DNA of 64,000 nucleotides from Siderastrea radians (GCA_964017195.1 OZ024898.1:10563130-10627129), one strand, 5' to 3'. Shown: positions 45,672-57,259, counted from the stretch's first letter. A program made the numbers and translations. Notes: generated by a model not told the origin, from the sequence alone.

Positions 45672-46049
45672 TCTGCTCTGAAAAACAGAAAAGCGCGGGA
45701 AAACACAAAGTGGAGCAAAAGGACTTCAATTTTTAACAAAAACTGGAACAATTTTACCTTTCGAGAACCCTACAAAACTCAGCAACAGAAAGAGAGGATT
45801 CAGACGGTATAAAACCCAAACAAACCGTATAAAAACGTTGAAAATGTTGGGAAACATACACTCTTTGCCTTCTCGATGCGAAAGCACGACACAACTGATC
45901 GATGCATTGCACTACACTCTCTCGTACCAGCCCCTCACGACCTAGGCTGATGACGAAATAGAAGTATATTTGAGATCGTGATTCATTTATCCTTTGAAGT
46001 TTTCATTTCGTAAGAGTTCCAGTGAAATTCTACATTTTTTTAATGGAAG

Positions 46050-47340
46050 TATTGGTATTCTTAAGAAAGTTAAATACGATAAAGCTTCAACTACTCTTGG
46101 GTGGCCGGTAACATTGGAAGGTTTAATAGCATGGTTAAGTTCTTATCTCCGCTAGAAAGCAAAACCCCAATCGTTTTTGGACCACCTCATGTTAGCAAAA
46201 TCTAATATCGGGATTTTTCAAAGAAAACCTGCAGTTTTTGCTCTTTTCAGTTTTACTCTGTACGTCTGGTTATGACGGTAGAAGAAGCTGTTGTTTCGGA
46301 TCATTGCAGTATTTCTCGCCGCTACTTTAAGTAGAGGGAATATGTTAAGGCGCTTCGTTTCACATTGTTTTTCGAACCGAAAGACTCGAAAATAAGGCAC
46401 CCAAGGAAAAAACTTCAGCGAAATGCTTAAAAAGTCGTTTCCTCTTTTCTCGAATTTTCAGGGCTTTTTAAAGCGACATTTCTGTAAGTGAACACAGATT
46501 GATCTGATCGGGTTCTCGTAGAAAATTTAGAAACGGAATTATATCTCCCTGGCGAAGTACTGAGCGCTCAGTGTTGGCTTCCCTAAATGCTAGCAGACCT
46601 TACCTCGCTCTCCAAAAGACATATTTGTCCTTTCAAAAACAAAAATCAATCTTCCCGTGTTCGAGAATTTGAGGTAATAGTTTGCTAAAGAAAATGCTAT
46701 TTTCCGGCCGTTTTCTACCCATCCTGCAGCTCAAAAAGCTTCAGAACATGGGAAAATTAATTTTTTCGCTTCCCTGCCGAATTAATTATACTTATTAGCT
46801 GCACTATGCTGTTCAACTGTTATTTTCAGTCAAAATCAATTCTTGGTCGAACAACCCTCCTTCTCTAAGCAAATGCGTAAATATCTCTTCTACAAATGCG
46901 GTATAAATTTAATTTTCTATTTTGAAAACCGGGAGTGCCTTTAAGTTCTTATGCAACATTTTCGATCGTATACAACACAACTTATAAGTTTCAGTCTCTA
47001 AAATGGTAAGCTCTTTTTAGGGAAAAAAAGGCGTCATCAGAGAAGGTCTAATACACGAAAACACGCGTGGGGCGAAGTGGTATTACCATAATTATTCTCC
47101 AGCAACTTACTGATCGTCAACGGACCGAATGACAACAATTACAGTCTGTACAGACCGTAAACTGTAGAGGAGTTTTAACGGTTAGTTTCCCGAAAAGTTA
47201 GCTTAACTGCAACCCGACTCAAACTCCAAACATGAATTTCTCGATGCCTTTTAAGTTTATTGTTCACTTTATTGTTCTTGAATCTCATTCATTGTATTTC
47301 ATTTTCTTTCTTTACATTTTGATGGCAGTAACTATAAGGT
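46050..47340. other. No supported gene; dispersed repeat
   Basis: No coding feature seen. The stretch 46480-46620 (GATTGATCTGATCGG, AGAAAATTTAG, AATGCTAGCAGACC) resembles 63815-63945 and is probably a dispersed repeat. The promoter and first noncoding exon of the downstream TSP1-vWA gene may lie here. Confidence 0.45.
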
Positions 47341-47358
47341 GTGCTTTCCTTTTTTCAG

Positions 47359-47416
47359 TGTGTGACCATGGAAACTTTTTGGACTTTGACCGTTATCCTT
47401 TTGGCCCTGTCTTCAG
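47359..47416 (+). CDS. TSP1-vWA gene, exon with signal peptide
   Basis: The acceptor TTTCCTTTTTTCAG precedes 47359, implying an upstream noncoding exon. ATG at 47368 has the context GACCATGG. The exon encodes METFWTLTVILLALSS, a clear secretory signal peptide, and ends in phase 1 at a GTAAAA donor. It is the start of a 259-residue protein whose exons (47368-47416, 47866-47976, 48632-49077, 49615-49783, 50304-50308) sum to 780 coding nucleotides in frame. Confidence 0.8.
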
Positions 47417-47685
47417 GTAAAAATGGCTTGCTCCAGATAGTTAATCTTGTATTTTATTACCATAAGTTCGCAGATAGGAACCGAGACAGTTTGCATTTAT
47501 TTAAAGCGCACTACAAGAAGTGCAACGAATGGTAACGACGCAACGTGAAATATTGATGAACAGCGTCTTAAAATATTCGGTTTCTGCAACAGTAGTTGCA
47601 CCAGTGATTTAAATCGTGTGGCACGGATATATTTCAAGGATCTTTGGATCAAAACGATAAAATATGCTTTGAACGCTAGCTTGTC

Positions 47686-47775
47686 ATTCATTCATTCATT
47701 CATTAAATTCTTCATTCATTCATTCATTTATTTATTCATTCATTCATTCATTCATTCATTCATTTATTCATTCTA
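47686..47775. repeat. (CATT)n microsatellite in intron 1
   Basis: About twenty CATT units with a few TTTA/AAAT interruptions in the first intron of the TSP1-vWA gene. Confidence 0.9.
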
Positions 47776-47865
47776 AATAACTTTGTCCATATTGCAATTA
47801 TAAAATTCCAAAGTTTTGTCAATTTCAACCGTTCACATGGCAGAAATATTTCTTTGTCCTTTTAG

Positions 47866-47976
47866 GAACTGAAGGTGACAGTGGTCAGTGCCTTGTTTGG
47901 TCTGCATGCAGTGCGAGCTGTGGAGAAGGAGTCAAAACTCTTACCATTACACAGAAGTGCAATGAGAAGCCATGCA
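47866..47976 (+). CDS. TSP1-vWA gene, thrombospondin type 1 exon
   Basis: Acceptor TTTGTCCTTTTAG, donor GTAAGTAG; phase 1 at both ends, 111 nt. It encodes residues 17-53 with the signature WSACSASCGEG at 28-38 and cysteines at 25, 31, 35, 48 and 53. This is a thrombospondin type 1 repeat, but shorter than the usual 50-60 residues; the next exon opens with a further cysteine (C57) that may complete it. Such repeats mediate matrix and glycan binding and are common in cnidarian extracellular proteins. Confidence 0.85.
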
Positions 47977-48631
47977 GTAAGTAGTTAATGAGCTTAACTT
48001 TCGATTAACTTATTCATGTCCACACATAGTACAATGCTATAAATACATTGTCAGACTGGCTTAGCGTTTATCCATATAACCGTATTGCTAGTCATGGATT
48101 ATTCCTGCGCGATCCTCTTAGAGAGCTGCTTCAAACCAAAGGAATGGGTAATGAGTCGAGGACTATACTCCTTAGAGGAAGTGAAGCTTGATTACTTGCC
48201 TTTTTTGGCCCGTGAGGTCAAATAAGAACTAATTGATAGACACCTGACTTTTGAGGACTGTCGGTTTCAAACAACTTGATCACTTATCTCTGTACACAGA
48301 ATCCTATCTAGGTAAAATACTATTCTCAACTAGAGGGCCTGGTGACCAACAGAGTGACAAAGCTGGTCTGAGGGATCTCCAAGGGAGGGGTGGGCAACAA
48401 GTCACAGTGTCAGCTAATTAGATGTCCGTCAGATATGTTGTTTCAAACTCACTCGTATAATTTATATTTATTTAGAAAATATTTCATAAGAAGAAAAAAA
48501 GTGGGTTTTTTGATTGTTATTTTACCTTGTGCACTACCAAATTGTACTTAAACTGGAGTGAAGGATAGATTGTTTGAAATGTGTTAAGTGATCGAAATTG
48601 TAAGTCTTAACTTGCTTTTTAATCTCTACAG

Positions 48632-49077
48632 AACCGAGTTGTGGAGCTGGACTTGACATTGTAATAATTCTCGACAAATCAAAAAGCGTTGAAATTGAAC
48701 CCCTAAAAGTTGTTCTCAAATTCATAAAATCTCTGATTGAGGCATTCAACCCTGCACCGAGTGGAGACCATTTTGGGTTAATCACGTTTCACAAGGATGC
48801 AAGAACGGTATTCAAATTCTCTGACTCAAAATACCACAACAAGGCTGAGCTGCTGAAGAAAATAGACGAGGAGCCAATAGCATTGGACTATTTCACCCAC
48901 ACAGACCTGGCTCTGGAAAAGGCGAGGGACGAGTTTTTTACTGCAGCAGGAGGAGACCGACCAGACAAACCTAATCTGCTGATTGTACTGACTGATGGAG
49001 AGCCGTGGTATAGTTTGTCAACTCCCTCTGAAGCAGATTTCAAGAAATTTGCGGATGCAATCTCACAAGATTTTGCG
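48632..49077 (+). CDS. TSP1-vWA gene, von Willebrand A domain exon 1
   Basis: Acceptor TTTTTAATCTCTACAG, donor GTTAGT (weak but in frame). It encodes residues 54-202, beginning PSCGAGLDIVIILD. All metal-ion-dependent adhesion site residues are present: D68-x-S70-x-S72 in DKSKS, T144 in THTDLAL, D175 in LTDGE. The domain should therefore bind a divalent cation and a ligand. It ends in phase 0, an intron position inside the domain. Confidence 0.85.
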
Positions 49078-49614
49078 GTTAGTAGTTATGTTATGTCAAA
49101 AAAATATATTTTATTTGATAAAATGTGATAAAATATACTAATCTTTCATTCGGTAAAAATATATTTCCATGTCGTAAAAAAGCTGACATTGTTTGTCATG
49201 GTAGATACAATTATAGTAACAAAATGTATTCATTTTCATCTGTCTTGCGATGTGGTCATTTGGTCATTTGGGTTGAAGATCATAAGGATAAGACTGTTTA
49301 CTGCTGGTCTTATCAGGTGACGAAGTTGAATAGTTACGCGACACCCTTTGTATCATGATGGTCGGCTGTGACTGTGGCTCTCGATTCTCATTGCTCCGGT
49401 GAGAAATTGTTTTTCCCGAGGTCTGATTTGCAGTTGTTCCCTCGGCAGTTCGCAACATTTGCTGGTTATTGCAACACTTTCGTGATGTTCTATTTGTTTT
49501 TCAGTCAAACTCAAAAAAGAAAATGGTTTAAACCCAAACCATTTGAGTTCTGCCTCAAATACAATTTAATTCAGGACAAAAAGGTTTAACTGTCTTCATT
49601 TCTAAATGTCTTAG

Positions 49615-49783
49615 CAAAAGAACGTCTACAGGGTGGCTATTGGCTTTGGTCCGAAAGCTAAAGAACCAAAGTTCGCGCGCATTCTACAGTATATTGCAGG
49701 AGCTGGGAACCCTGTGTTTCAAATAACCGACGTGAACACCCTGAAAAACATGGTTAAGGCAATCAAAGCATCTGCTTGCTCAG
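49615..49783 (+). CDS. TSP1-vWA gene, von Willebrand A domain exon 2
   Basis: Acceptor AAATGTCTTAG, donor GTAAGTTC, phase 0 to phase 1. It encodes residues 203-258: the strand VYRVAIGFG and the final helix (NTLKNMVKAIKASAC), completing the A domain. The closing cysteine (C257) pairs by position with C57 before the domain, as in many vWA proteins. Confidence 0.85.
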
Positions 49784-50303
49784 GTAAGTTCACTTCAAAG
49801 AAATGTTATAAATTGTTGACATGGTTTTCTTGCGATCAGATGTCAAAATTATTAGTCTACTTTGCTTATGATTGAGCATTATTCGTATAACTTTCCAAGA
49901 ATACAAAATGGAAATGGTTCATGGAAATAGCACCATTTCCTTCCCTTAGATGCTAAACAATAACTTTAGTTTCTTCTCAACAAATGAACCAGGTTTATGT
50001 TTGGGTAGACTTGGCAAAAATAGTTCAATGTCAAAATGAAGCAGTAATAGTTTGCGAGTTTTCTAAACTGAGCATGATAACGCAGGGTCTTGATGTCGTT
50101 GGAAACAGGACAGTAGACATAGTTTCTGACTGGCTGATTTTTGCATACACCACAGGCATATTATCCTCTGTTTGTGTGTTATAAACGCACATCCCACCAC
50201 ATTAATAGAAGATGGTAAGCCTGTGCAAGTATCAATAACTTCTTCAAGACATCTCTCACATCTTCTGGGGCTTGTTAATAAGCAGAGTATTTTTTTTTTT
50301 CAG

Positions 50304-50395
50304 AATAAAACATGGCAGCAAGGCTTTACACTACCGATTGAGGATCTACGAATAAATAAAACAGTCAACGGTGGAAAATAAAATAGAATAAATTA
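50304..50395 (+). CDS. TSP1-vWA gene, short last exon and 3' end
   Basis: A long T-run ending CAG (AG at 50302-50303) is followed by AATAA. Joined to the phase-1 end of the previous exon it gives GAA then TAA, so the protein ends ...ASACSE after 259 residues. AATAAA poly(A) signals follow within the next 90 nt, in GAATAAATAAAACAG and again near 50380. The exon rests on splice signals and frame only; an alternative last exon between 49990 and 50215 cannot be excluded. Confidence 0.55.
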
Positions 50396-50399
50396 AGGA

Positions 50400-51420
50400 C
50401 TGTGTTAGCGGAAATTAACATGGGACTAAGGGGGCTTCCCAAATGACACGGGAGTGTTTAAGTAAAGCAAATTAAAGCTCAATAAAACGGAAAGACATGG
50501 CTATGTTGACTGTTTACTCAAGGCTAAGTAGCTGAGATCTTCACGTTCGTTTTGAACCCTTTTTAAAGGGTAGGGCTTAAAAGCCCTAACAGTGACAAAA
50601 ATGAAATTTCCCCTTACATGATCACTGTTGCTTGTTCAACTGACATTCAAGTGTCGAGAACAAAAGAAATAACCACCAAGGGTAAGATGTTTTGATCTTT
50701 AGAAAAATTCTCGTTACTAGTTACATACAAATGTACAGAGAACAGTAAGGAGAGTATGAATTTTCATTTCAGGGCTACCCAAGTACCCATTACCAAACCA
50801 GCGATATTTTTCTAAGGGACTTTATATTTTTCAAAGGAACCTAAAAATGCGATGAATCTACACTATGTTAATTTTGTTGAATCGAATCATTTAGCGGTCA
50901 AAAAAGATAAGACTTTAACAAAGCTAAAAGTCCTTGCGGTTTTTCATTTTTGCTTTATGTATTTTTTACTATTACGAGAACAGAAAAATGTTAACAAATT
51001 CAGTAGCTCTTGGACCGAATGGCTCACATATTATCTCCAGCTTGTAAGGGCCCGTCTTTCATAAGCCACAGTTTTCTTATTCTTTCTTTCTTACCTTTTT
51101 TCCTTCACCCTTTCTTTGCTTTCGTCCTCTGTTTGTTTGTTTCGTTCTTTCTTTTTTTCTGTCTTTCGTCCTCTATTTCTTTCTTTCTTTATTTCTATGT
51201 TCTGTTTCAAAGCTCCAGCAGGCTTTCGTATAATTCTCAAGTTGTAATCACCACAAAAATTTTGCAACCCTTTCAATAAATGCATTACGTTCTTATTCGT
51301 TTCGCTTACATTGTGTTAAGGTTACCCTTTTAAAGATACTAGAACAACGTTTCTTACATTTTTGTATCTGTAAGCATAAGAAAAGACTACACATGTTACG
51401 ACCGTGCCCTACGTATAGCT
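50400..51420. other. No gene seen; TTTC-rich stretch
   Basis: Downstream of the TSP1-vWA gene there is no supported coding feature. A pyrimidine-rich TTTC/TCTTT stretch runs from about 51072 to 51205; frames through it are low complexity. Confidence 0.5.
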
Positions 51421-51499
51421 TACTATGAGGCGTACCCCGCGCGACCTCAAAAAATTCGAAGTATCAACGCCTCGCACTTGGATGTGGAGGCTCTACAAG

Positions 51500-51735
51500 G
51501 GGTTATGGTTATACGGGAGAGAATAATTATAGGGATACGGGATACCAAAGGAAAATATTTGAGAAAAGAATTATAGGGATACGGGATATCAAAGGAAAAA
51601 ATTCTGGGGATACGGGATATTTAAAAAAGAAATATGGGGATATTCAACTTGAAGTCTGGGGATACGAGACTGCATAATTAAAGGAATATAGGATACTTCA
51701 AGAAAACGTGTAAGGGATACGGGATATCCAGACCC
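51500..51735. repeat. Degenerate tandem repeat with GGGATACGGGATA core
   Basis: Five to six loosely spaced copies of a ~40-50-bp unit containing GGGATACGGGATATC and an AAAGGAAAA spacer lie between 51500 and 51735. Noncoding. Confidence 0.7.
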
Positions 51736-52317
51736 CCTTTATGGGGCCTCAATGTTAATCTAACCCTGACAATTTAGGAATTCAGATGAATATACCAATT
51801 CTTTGTAACCATTGTACTCGAGCTTGAAGGGGTTTTAACAGTCCTCCCCTTTTTTTCACCAACTGTTAATGAGTCCGAACCGTCGTAAAGTAACTTGAAG
51901 CAACCAACAAATTTGCATTGGTGGCAATAAAATCACTCTACTTTTAGTGTAAGTCGGTAAAGAAAGATGTTATTAAAGTACCCAACAAAAAAGTACCCAA
52001 GAATTTCTTAATTAATCTCTGACAAAGAAGGCATCTCAAGAGCTTATATGATCCCACCAAACATCTCATAACCAGACCATCGGTTATCTCTGAGGACAAG
52101 AAGCACTTATCATCAGTTCTCGTTTTGAACGGATATCCGTATTCGTTTGTGCAAATTTAAAGCGTCGCAAAAACCAAGAGACAAGCAAATAGCAAAGAAC
52201 CTGCGTCTGAAATAAAATCTACCGCGGTTCTGCCATATAACAAAGGCATATCAGAGGCTCTGCGCCGTTGCTTACAACAACAAGTCATACGCACTGTTTT
52301 CAAGTCCGACACAACAC

Positions 52318-52410
52318 AATCCATCCATCCATCCATCCATCCATCCATCCATCCATCCATCCATCCATCCATCCATCCATCCATCCATCCATCCATCCAT
52401 CCATCCATCC

Positions 52411-52487
<77 letters not shown>
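52318..52487. repeat. Compound (ATCC)n-(ATCT)n microsatellite
   Basis: About 23 ATCC units are followed by about 19 ATCT units. It directly precedes the 5' end of a LINE whose 3' end is again (ATCT)n. Frames coding HPSI or MDGW repeats are artefacts. Confidence 0.95.
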
Positions 52488-52539
52488 ACAGTGCAACAGT
52501 GCAAGAGGCGAGGGTTCACAAGGTAATCGCAAAGAGAAA

Positions 52540-53030
52540 GCAAAATTTGTTCTTGTTGGAGACTCGATGACGAAATTTATACAACCAAAGAAATTGTCGA
52601 GAAACCATCAAGTTTCTTCCCACTCCTTCCCTGGAGCTACAGTTGAAGATATACATGACTTTGTCAAACCTCTTTTGAGGCGAAAGCCAGACAAAGTTAT
52701 CCTACACGTCGGAACCAACAATGTGAAGGATGATAATCCAAAGCGTATCAAGGGAAAGATTGCAGAGCTGGTGGACGCTATCAGGAAAGAGCAACCCACA
52801 GTCAAGATAGCCTTTTCATCAATCGTTCACAGAACTGATGATAGATATCTAAATAGATCTATTGACCAAGTGAACCGCTCTATGGAATGCTTTTCTACGC
52901 AAAGTGGTGTTGGCTATATTTCCACGATAACATTTCTGAGGACTGCCTCAACAGTGGCGGATTACATTTAAACCGTAAGGGTGTTTTTAACTTCGCCAGT
53001 AATTTTAGGAAGTACCTTAATGTACCTAGT
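52540..53030 (+). pseudogene. LINE ORF1 SGNH-hydrolase domain
   Basis: The blocks of the SGNH/GDSL hydrolase family are in order: FVLVGDSM (catalytic serine), SFPGATVEDI (glycine), LHVGTNNV (asparagine) and, after a frameshift near 52920, LNSGGLHLNRKG with the histidine. The residues needed for esterase activity are thus all represented, but in two frames. Confidence 0.75.
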
Positions 53031-53146
53031 GATTGATGTTTTGTTGATACCTATAGTCACTCAGACTGTTCGGATTTCAGGCCATTTCATGAGGTTATGA
53101 GTGAAATGAAGGGGTTCAAAGTGGGCTCTCTTAATATAATGATCTT

Positions 53147-54880
53147 TTGGGAAAGAAATTAAGTAACACCAAGATAGCAGAGTTAAAAGCTGACTCTGGT
53201 GTGACTGTTACTGAACCAAAGGAACTCGCTGATTACTTAAACAAACATTTTGCAGCGATCAGCCCAAATCTCGCTTCAAAGATTCCAGTGGAACAAGCTA
53301 ACATTAGGCCTGAGCATTTTTTGTCCATGAAGGATACTAGCCTCCATTTGAAGAAAGTCGAGTCTTCCCGGGTACTAAAGATACGTAACAAGGTAAATGC
53401 AAGAAAAGCCACTGGTATCGATAAGATATCCATCATCGCCTCAAATGTGTTTCCTCGGATTGGAAAGTAGCAAAAATCTCTCCAGTTTTCAAATCGGGAA
53501 ACAAGAGTCAAGAAAATAATTACAGACCGATTTCTGTTGTGCCAACAATTGCGCGAGTTTTTGAAAAACTAGTATTTGAGCAGTTGTATTCCTATTTTAG
53601 TGAAAATAAGTTCCTGTATGCGCATCAATCAGGATTCTGAGCTGTTCATTCTACCGTTACTGCTCTACTCGATATGACAAATGCCTGGTGTTGTAACATT
53701 GAAAATTATAAGGGAATGGTAAGCGGAGTTCTCTTCCTGGATTTGAAAAAAGCTTTCGATACTGTTGACCACGAGATTCTTCTTAAGAAGTTAAGATGGT
53801 ATGGAGTTGAAACTCCAGCAGTCAATTGGTTCAGGTCCTATTTGGCAAACAGGAAACAAGTATGTTACGTTAATGGTGTCATGTCAGCAGCAGACTTCGT
53901 AACATGTGGGGTACCCCGAGGTTCAATCTTGGGCCCGTTTAAATCTTTCTGATTTACGTTAACGATATTCCTAAAAGTTCAAATTATGGAGAAGTGAGGT
54001 TATTTGCTGATGACACTAATTTAACATTCTTAGGCTGCAGTTTGCCTTCACTAGAAGATAAAATGACCAAAGATCTTAAGGGTATAGCTTCTTGGCTGTC
54101 CATCAATAAGCTTACCCTAAACGTGTTAAAAACTGATTTCATGGTCATAGGTTCAAGACAAAGAGTAGCTAGTCTCGAGGGTGAGATAAGCCTTTCTTTG
54201 TTTCACACTGAATTAGAGAGAGTGCAATCTGTGAAATGCCTAGGTGTCAATATTGATGAATACTTTACATGGGATAACCACATATTAAGTATAAGGCAGA
54301 AAGTCACCCGCAACTTAAGTATTCTAAAAAAGGTTAAACCTGTATTAAAAGAAAACTTAATTGACATTTACCGGTCAATAATTGAACCTTATTTCACATA
54401 TTGTTGCATTGTTTGGGACACTATCGGTGAAACACAAATGGCTAATTTGCAAAAAACTCCAAAACCGGGCAGCACGCATCACAACTGGTGCCTCTTATCT
54501 GAAAAGATCCTGTGATCTTCTTGCAGAATTACAGTGGTTGAATTTGGAGACGATGAGACAGCGTCAAAAGGCTATCTTGATGTTTAAAGTATTAAACGGC
54601 CTGACCGCCCGTATTTGTCTGAAATGTTTACACATAAGACCTCTTTTCAAAATTATGAACTGCGATCTTCCAAAATGAACCTTGCGCTCCAAAATGTCGC
54701 ACAAACTATTACAAAAATAGTTTTGCTTTTTCTGGAGCTAAGCTATGGAATGATTTGCCTCCAAGTGTTAAAGATGAAAGTTCCCTTAAAAGGTTTGTGT
54801 GTAAACTGGACTCCTCCACTACCAGTACCAGCAATGCCTCAAAGTAATTTCATATTATACTTATATCGCAGTATATTGTA
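53147..54880 (+). pseudogene. LINE reverse transcriptase
   Basis: Pieces in order: NYRPISVVPTIARVFEKL (53520-53575), FLDLKKAFDTVDHEIL (53735-53785), CGVPRGSILGP (53905-53940), the catalytic box LFADDTNLTF (54000-54030), then the thumb and the CCIVWDTIG connection region. An in-frame stop at 53638, a frameshift at about 53940 and another near 54460 break the frame. FADD replaces the common YADD, a known variant in this group. Confidence 0.8.
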
Positions 54881-54998
54881 ATTAGTTAATTAACTGTAAT
54901 TAGTTTTACTGAGATAATATCGTGTACGGATTTTATGTAAAACAAATTTTAATATGTTGTATATTTTAATTTGAAAATTCCTTGGGAAAATAAAAGAT

Positions 54999-55076
<78 letters not shown>

Positions 55077-55084
55077 CATCTGGT

Positions 55085-55400
55085 AACACTGACTCAAAGT
55101 TAAGAGCACCATATACAGCATAATAACAGCACCACACAGGAAATTGCTGCTCAGTGGCTTTAATTTGAATGGTCACACTTTCGGATTTCATCCACAGACT
55201 CAAAAGGTAGACCACCTTGTTAATAAACAGCACCACGGGAAAGTACTGCTCAGCAGCTTTCATTTGAATGGGAACACTTAAGGATTTTATCCACTGACTC
55301 AAAAGTTAGAACCACCATGTAAATTATAATGAACAGCACCACAGGAAATTACAAGAAGTTTTCATTTGAATCGTCACACTTTCGGACTTTATCCATAGAC
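55085..55400. repeat. ~102-bp tandem repeat, three units
   Basis: Units start at GACTCAAA (55091), 55197 and 55296, steps of 106 and 99 bp, each holding AACAGCACCAC, CATTTGAATGG and a TTTCGGATTTCATCCA-like stretch. A partial fourth start is at 55398. Probably a dispersed minisatellite; noncoding. Confidence 0.85.
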
Positions 55401-55519
55401 TACTACAGTGTATCTTGTTAAGGAAGAAAAGCTGAAGGCCCTGATCGTGTGGTGAGGAATCTTTGTAACAACCAAGCGAATGGTGAGTAGCGCCTAGCAG
55501 ATGTCGGGGAGGGACGATA

Positions 55520-57252
55520 CAGTATGTTGCCCTGTATCCGACCGGTACCAGTATCCGACCAATAAAACTTCAACTTAAATTTTCGTGTCGCACTCAGAAA
55601 TTAGCGAAAAAATAAGTATTCCGGAAAAAATTATATTATTTCAGCTTCGGATTGCTTGTTTTAATGGCCTTACTGCGTAACGGAGACCCGTGCAGGGCGC
55701 CATTTGTTAAGATGAGTAAAACGTTTAGGGGTAAATCTCAGGTTTTTCGCTGCGCAGTGAAATTACCGTTGCTCATATGACGGCCTGTTACATAAAATAT
55801 TTTTGAGGAAAAATCAAGAGTTTTAGTGTTATTAGAATTAAAGAGATCAAGTGTTCAGGGCCTTTTTATATTTCCAATTAGATTCCAAATTTTTAGGAAA
55901 ATCGGAGTGAATAGTTTTCACTAAGCTTTGAGCTACGGTGCCCAGTATCCGACCAGTTTTCTGTTGATGTCCAAACTTATTTTTATAAAACATTGATTTC
56001 GGCACTTCAACTGATCTCAAAACTATTCTTAAAATGGCTAGTCACAGAAAAGTCCGTAAAAAGTGGCGTTAGTAATTATTCGAGGCAAACCATTTTCCGT
56101 GTGGAAAGTCACGTTTAACATCAGGTCACAAAAATGTGATCCACGTCACGTCGGACAATTCGGATGACTTTAAAATCATTCAAATTTCGACTATTTTGGT
56201 TTCCTTCGTAGAAACAACAACAAAAGTTGAAAATTCCCAATGGAAAAGGATACTGTGGTATATCGAGCACCGCTAAAATTCTTAGGTTTCGGGTTCATAC
56301 ATTATGCCTTCGGGTTTGTTCACAGTGTGCGTGAAAAGATCAGGCTTCTTCTCCTCACTCAAGGATGTTCTGATGCTAAATTTCCCACCGTTTTCGAAAT
56401 CTTCGTTAAATTTGGCGCAGTTTGATGGTTAATTCATTGAAATTTGTTAAAATTTGCTGTCAGTCGTACGTTCAGGTTGCGTCCCGTAAGATGTCTAAAA
56501 TAAGATAGACCAGAAATTTGAAGGCATGTACAGTCGGAAATCAGTTCACAATGGAGATGAGAAAGTTGGTCACATTTATCCACCATGAGTCAGCCTTACT
56601 GTGCTATTTCCGTGTTCATTAAAAATATTTTAATTTTTTTCCACATGTGTCCTATATTGAGTGTCCTTTCGTTGTTGTTCAATTTGTGGAATTTACTGTA
56701 TCGAAAACATTGAAATGCACTCTTTATCCCTAATGTATATTCTCTCAATTTAGACTAAAATCTTACTTATTCCTATCTAAAAAACTTTCGCTTAGCTTTA
56801 AAAAATTATCTTAATGATTCTTTGGCTGATATGGTTGAATCTGCACAAATGGTTATCTGGGTGGGAAGAGAGTTCGATGCGGTGACGATATTTAAAGCAA
56901 CAACTATTTATCATGACGCTTATATCAGGTTTTAAGACCCTACAAACTCAATTCTATTTCCGATTCGAACACCTAAGTACTTGAGTGATCTCAAGTCGCT
57001 TGGGTTTTGGAAATGTTCTTTGAATAACAAACTTAGTTCCGTGGTCGGATACTGGGTCCGGTGTACGGATACTGGGCAACGTAGGAGCTTTCCAAAAATT
57101 TTAATTGCGCAACGGATACTACACTGAAAACGTCAACATTTTAACGTTATGTTTGTCCCTGTGTCGGGGCCAAATTTCACAACTCTTTTTCCTGAGTAAG
57201 AGAAGATAGAGCCTTTTTAAACTGAAATGGTCGGATACTAGGCAACATACTG
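55520..57252. mobile_element. Inverted-repeat element with repeated TATCCGACC motifs
   Basis: The ends are a 24-bp inverted repeat, CAGTATGTTGCCCTGTATCC onward on the left and its near complement on the right. The motif TATCCGACC occurs three times towards the left end (about 55535, 55550, 55945) and, as its complement or a one-base variant, three times towards the right end (about 57041, 57062, 57229). No target duplication could be seen and there is no transposase, so the class is open. Repeated subterminal motifs are what one expects of transposase-binding sites. Confidence 0.6.
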
Positions 57253-57259
57253 TGCTCTT

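Larger units (their letters stand above)
41456..45959 (-). mobile_element. DIRS-type tyrosine-recombinase retrotransposon, nearly complete
   Basis: The element is bounded by 39-bp inverted termini (41456-41494 and 45921-45959, two mismatches; each outer end reads ATTTCGTCATCAGCCTAGG inward) and read on the minus strand as Gag, reverse transcriptase, RNase H, tyrosine recombinase. Inverted termini plus a tyrosine recombinase in place of integrase define DIRS elements, which integrate through a circular intermediate without target duplication; none is seen here. The few disabling changes (two in-frame TAG codons and a few single-base shifts) imply recent activity. A 60-bp stretch just left of the palindrome (41165-41228) resembles one just right of the element (45990-46050), so it sits within an older repeat. 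Confidence 0.85.
52488..55078 (+). mobile_element. CR1/L2-like LINE with SGNH hydrolase, endonuclease deleted
   Basis: The layout is an SGNH-hydrolase-like domain (52540-53030), a remnant of the endonuclease start, then reverse transcriptase (53150-54880), a short 3' untranslated part and a 3' tail of (TATC)n at about 54995-55078. SGNH (esterase) domains occur in the first ORF of some CR1/L2-group elements. The sequence jumps at about 53140 from the opening GFKVGSLNI of an AP-type endonuclease straight to the region before reverse transcriptase (KIAELKADSGVTV), so the whole endonuclease core is missing. Frameshifts near 52920 and 53940 and stops also occur, so it is dead. Confidence 0.75.

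Noticed and set aside
49984..50215. Alternative last exons of the TSP1-vWA gene
   Set aside because: Weaker acceptors than the T-run site at 50302, and poly(A) signals follow the latter; kept only as a possibility.
52157..52570. HPSI and MDGW repeat proteins
   Set aside because: Translation of tetranucleotide microsatellites; no conserved frame outside them.
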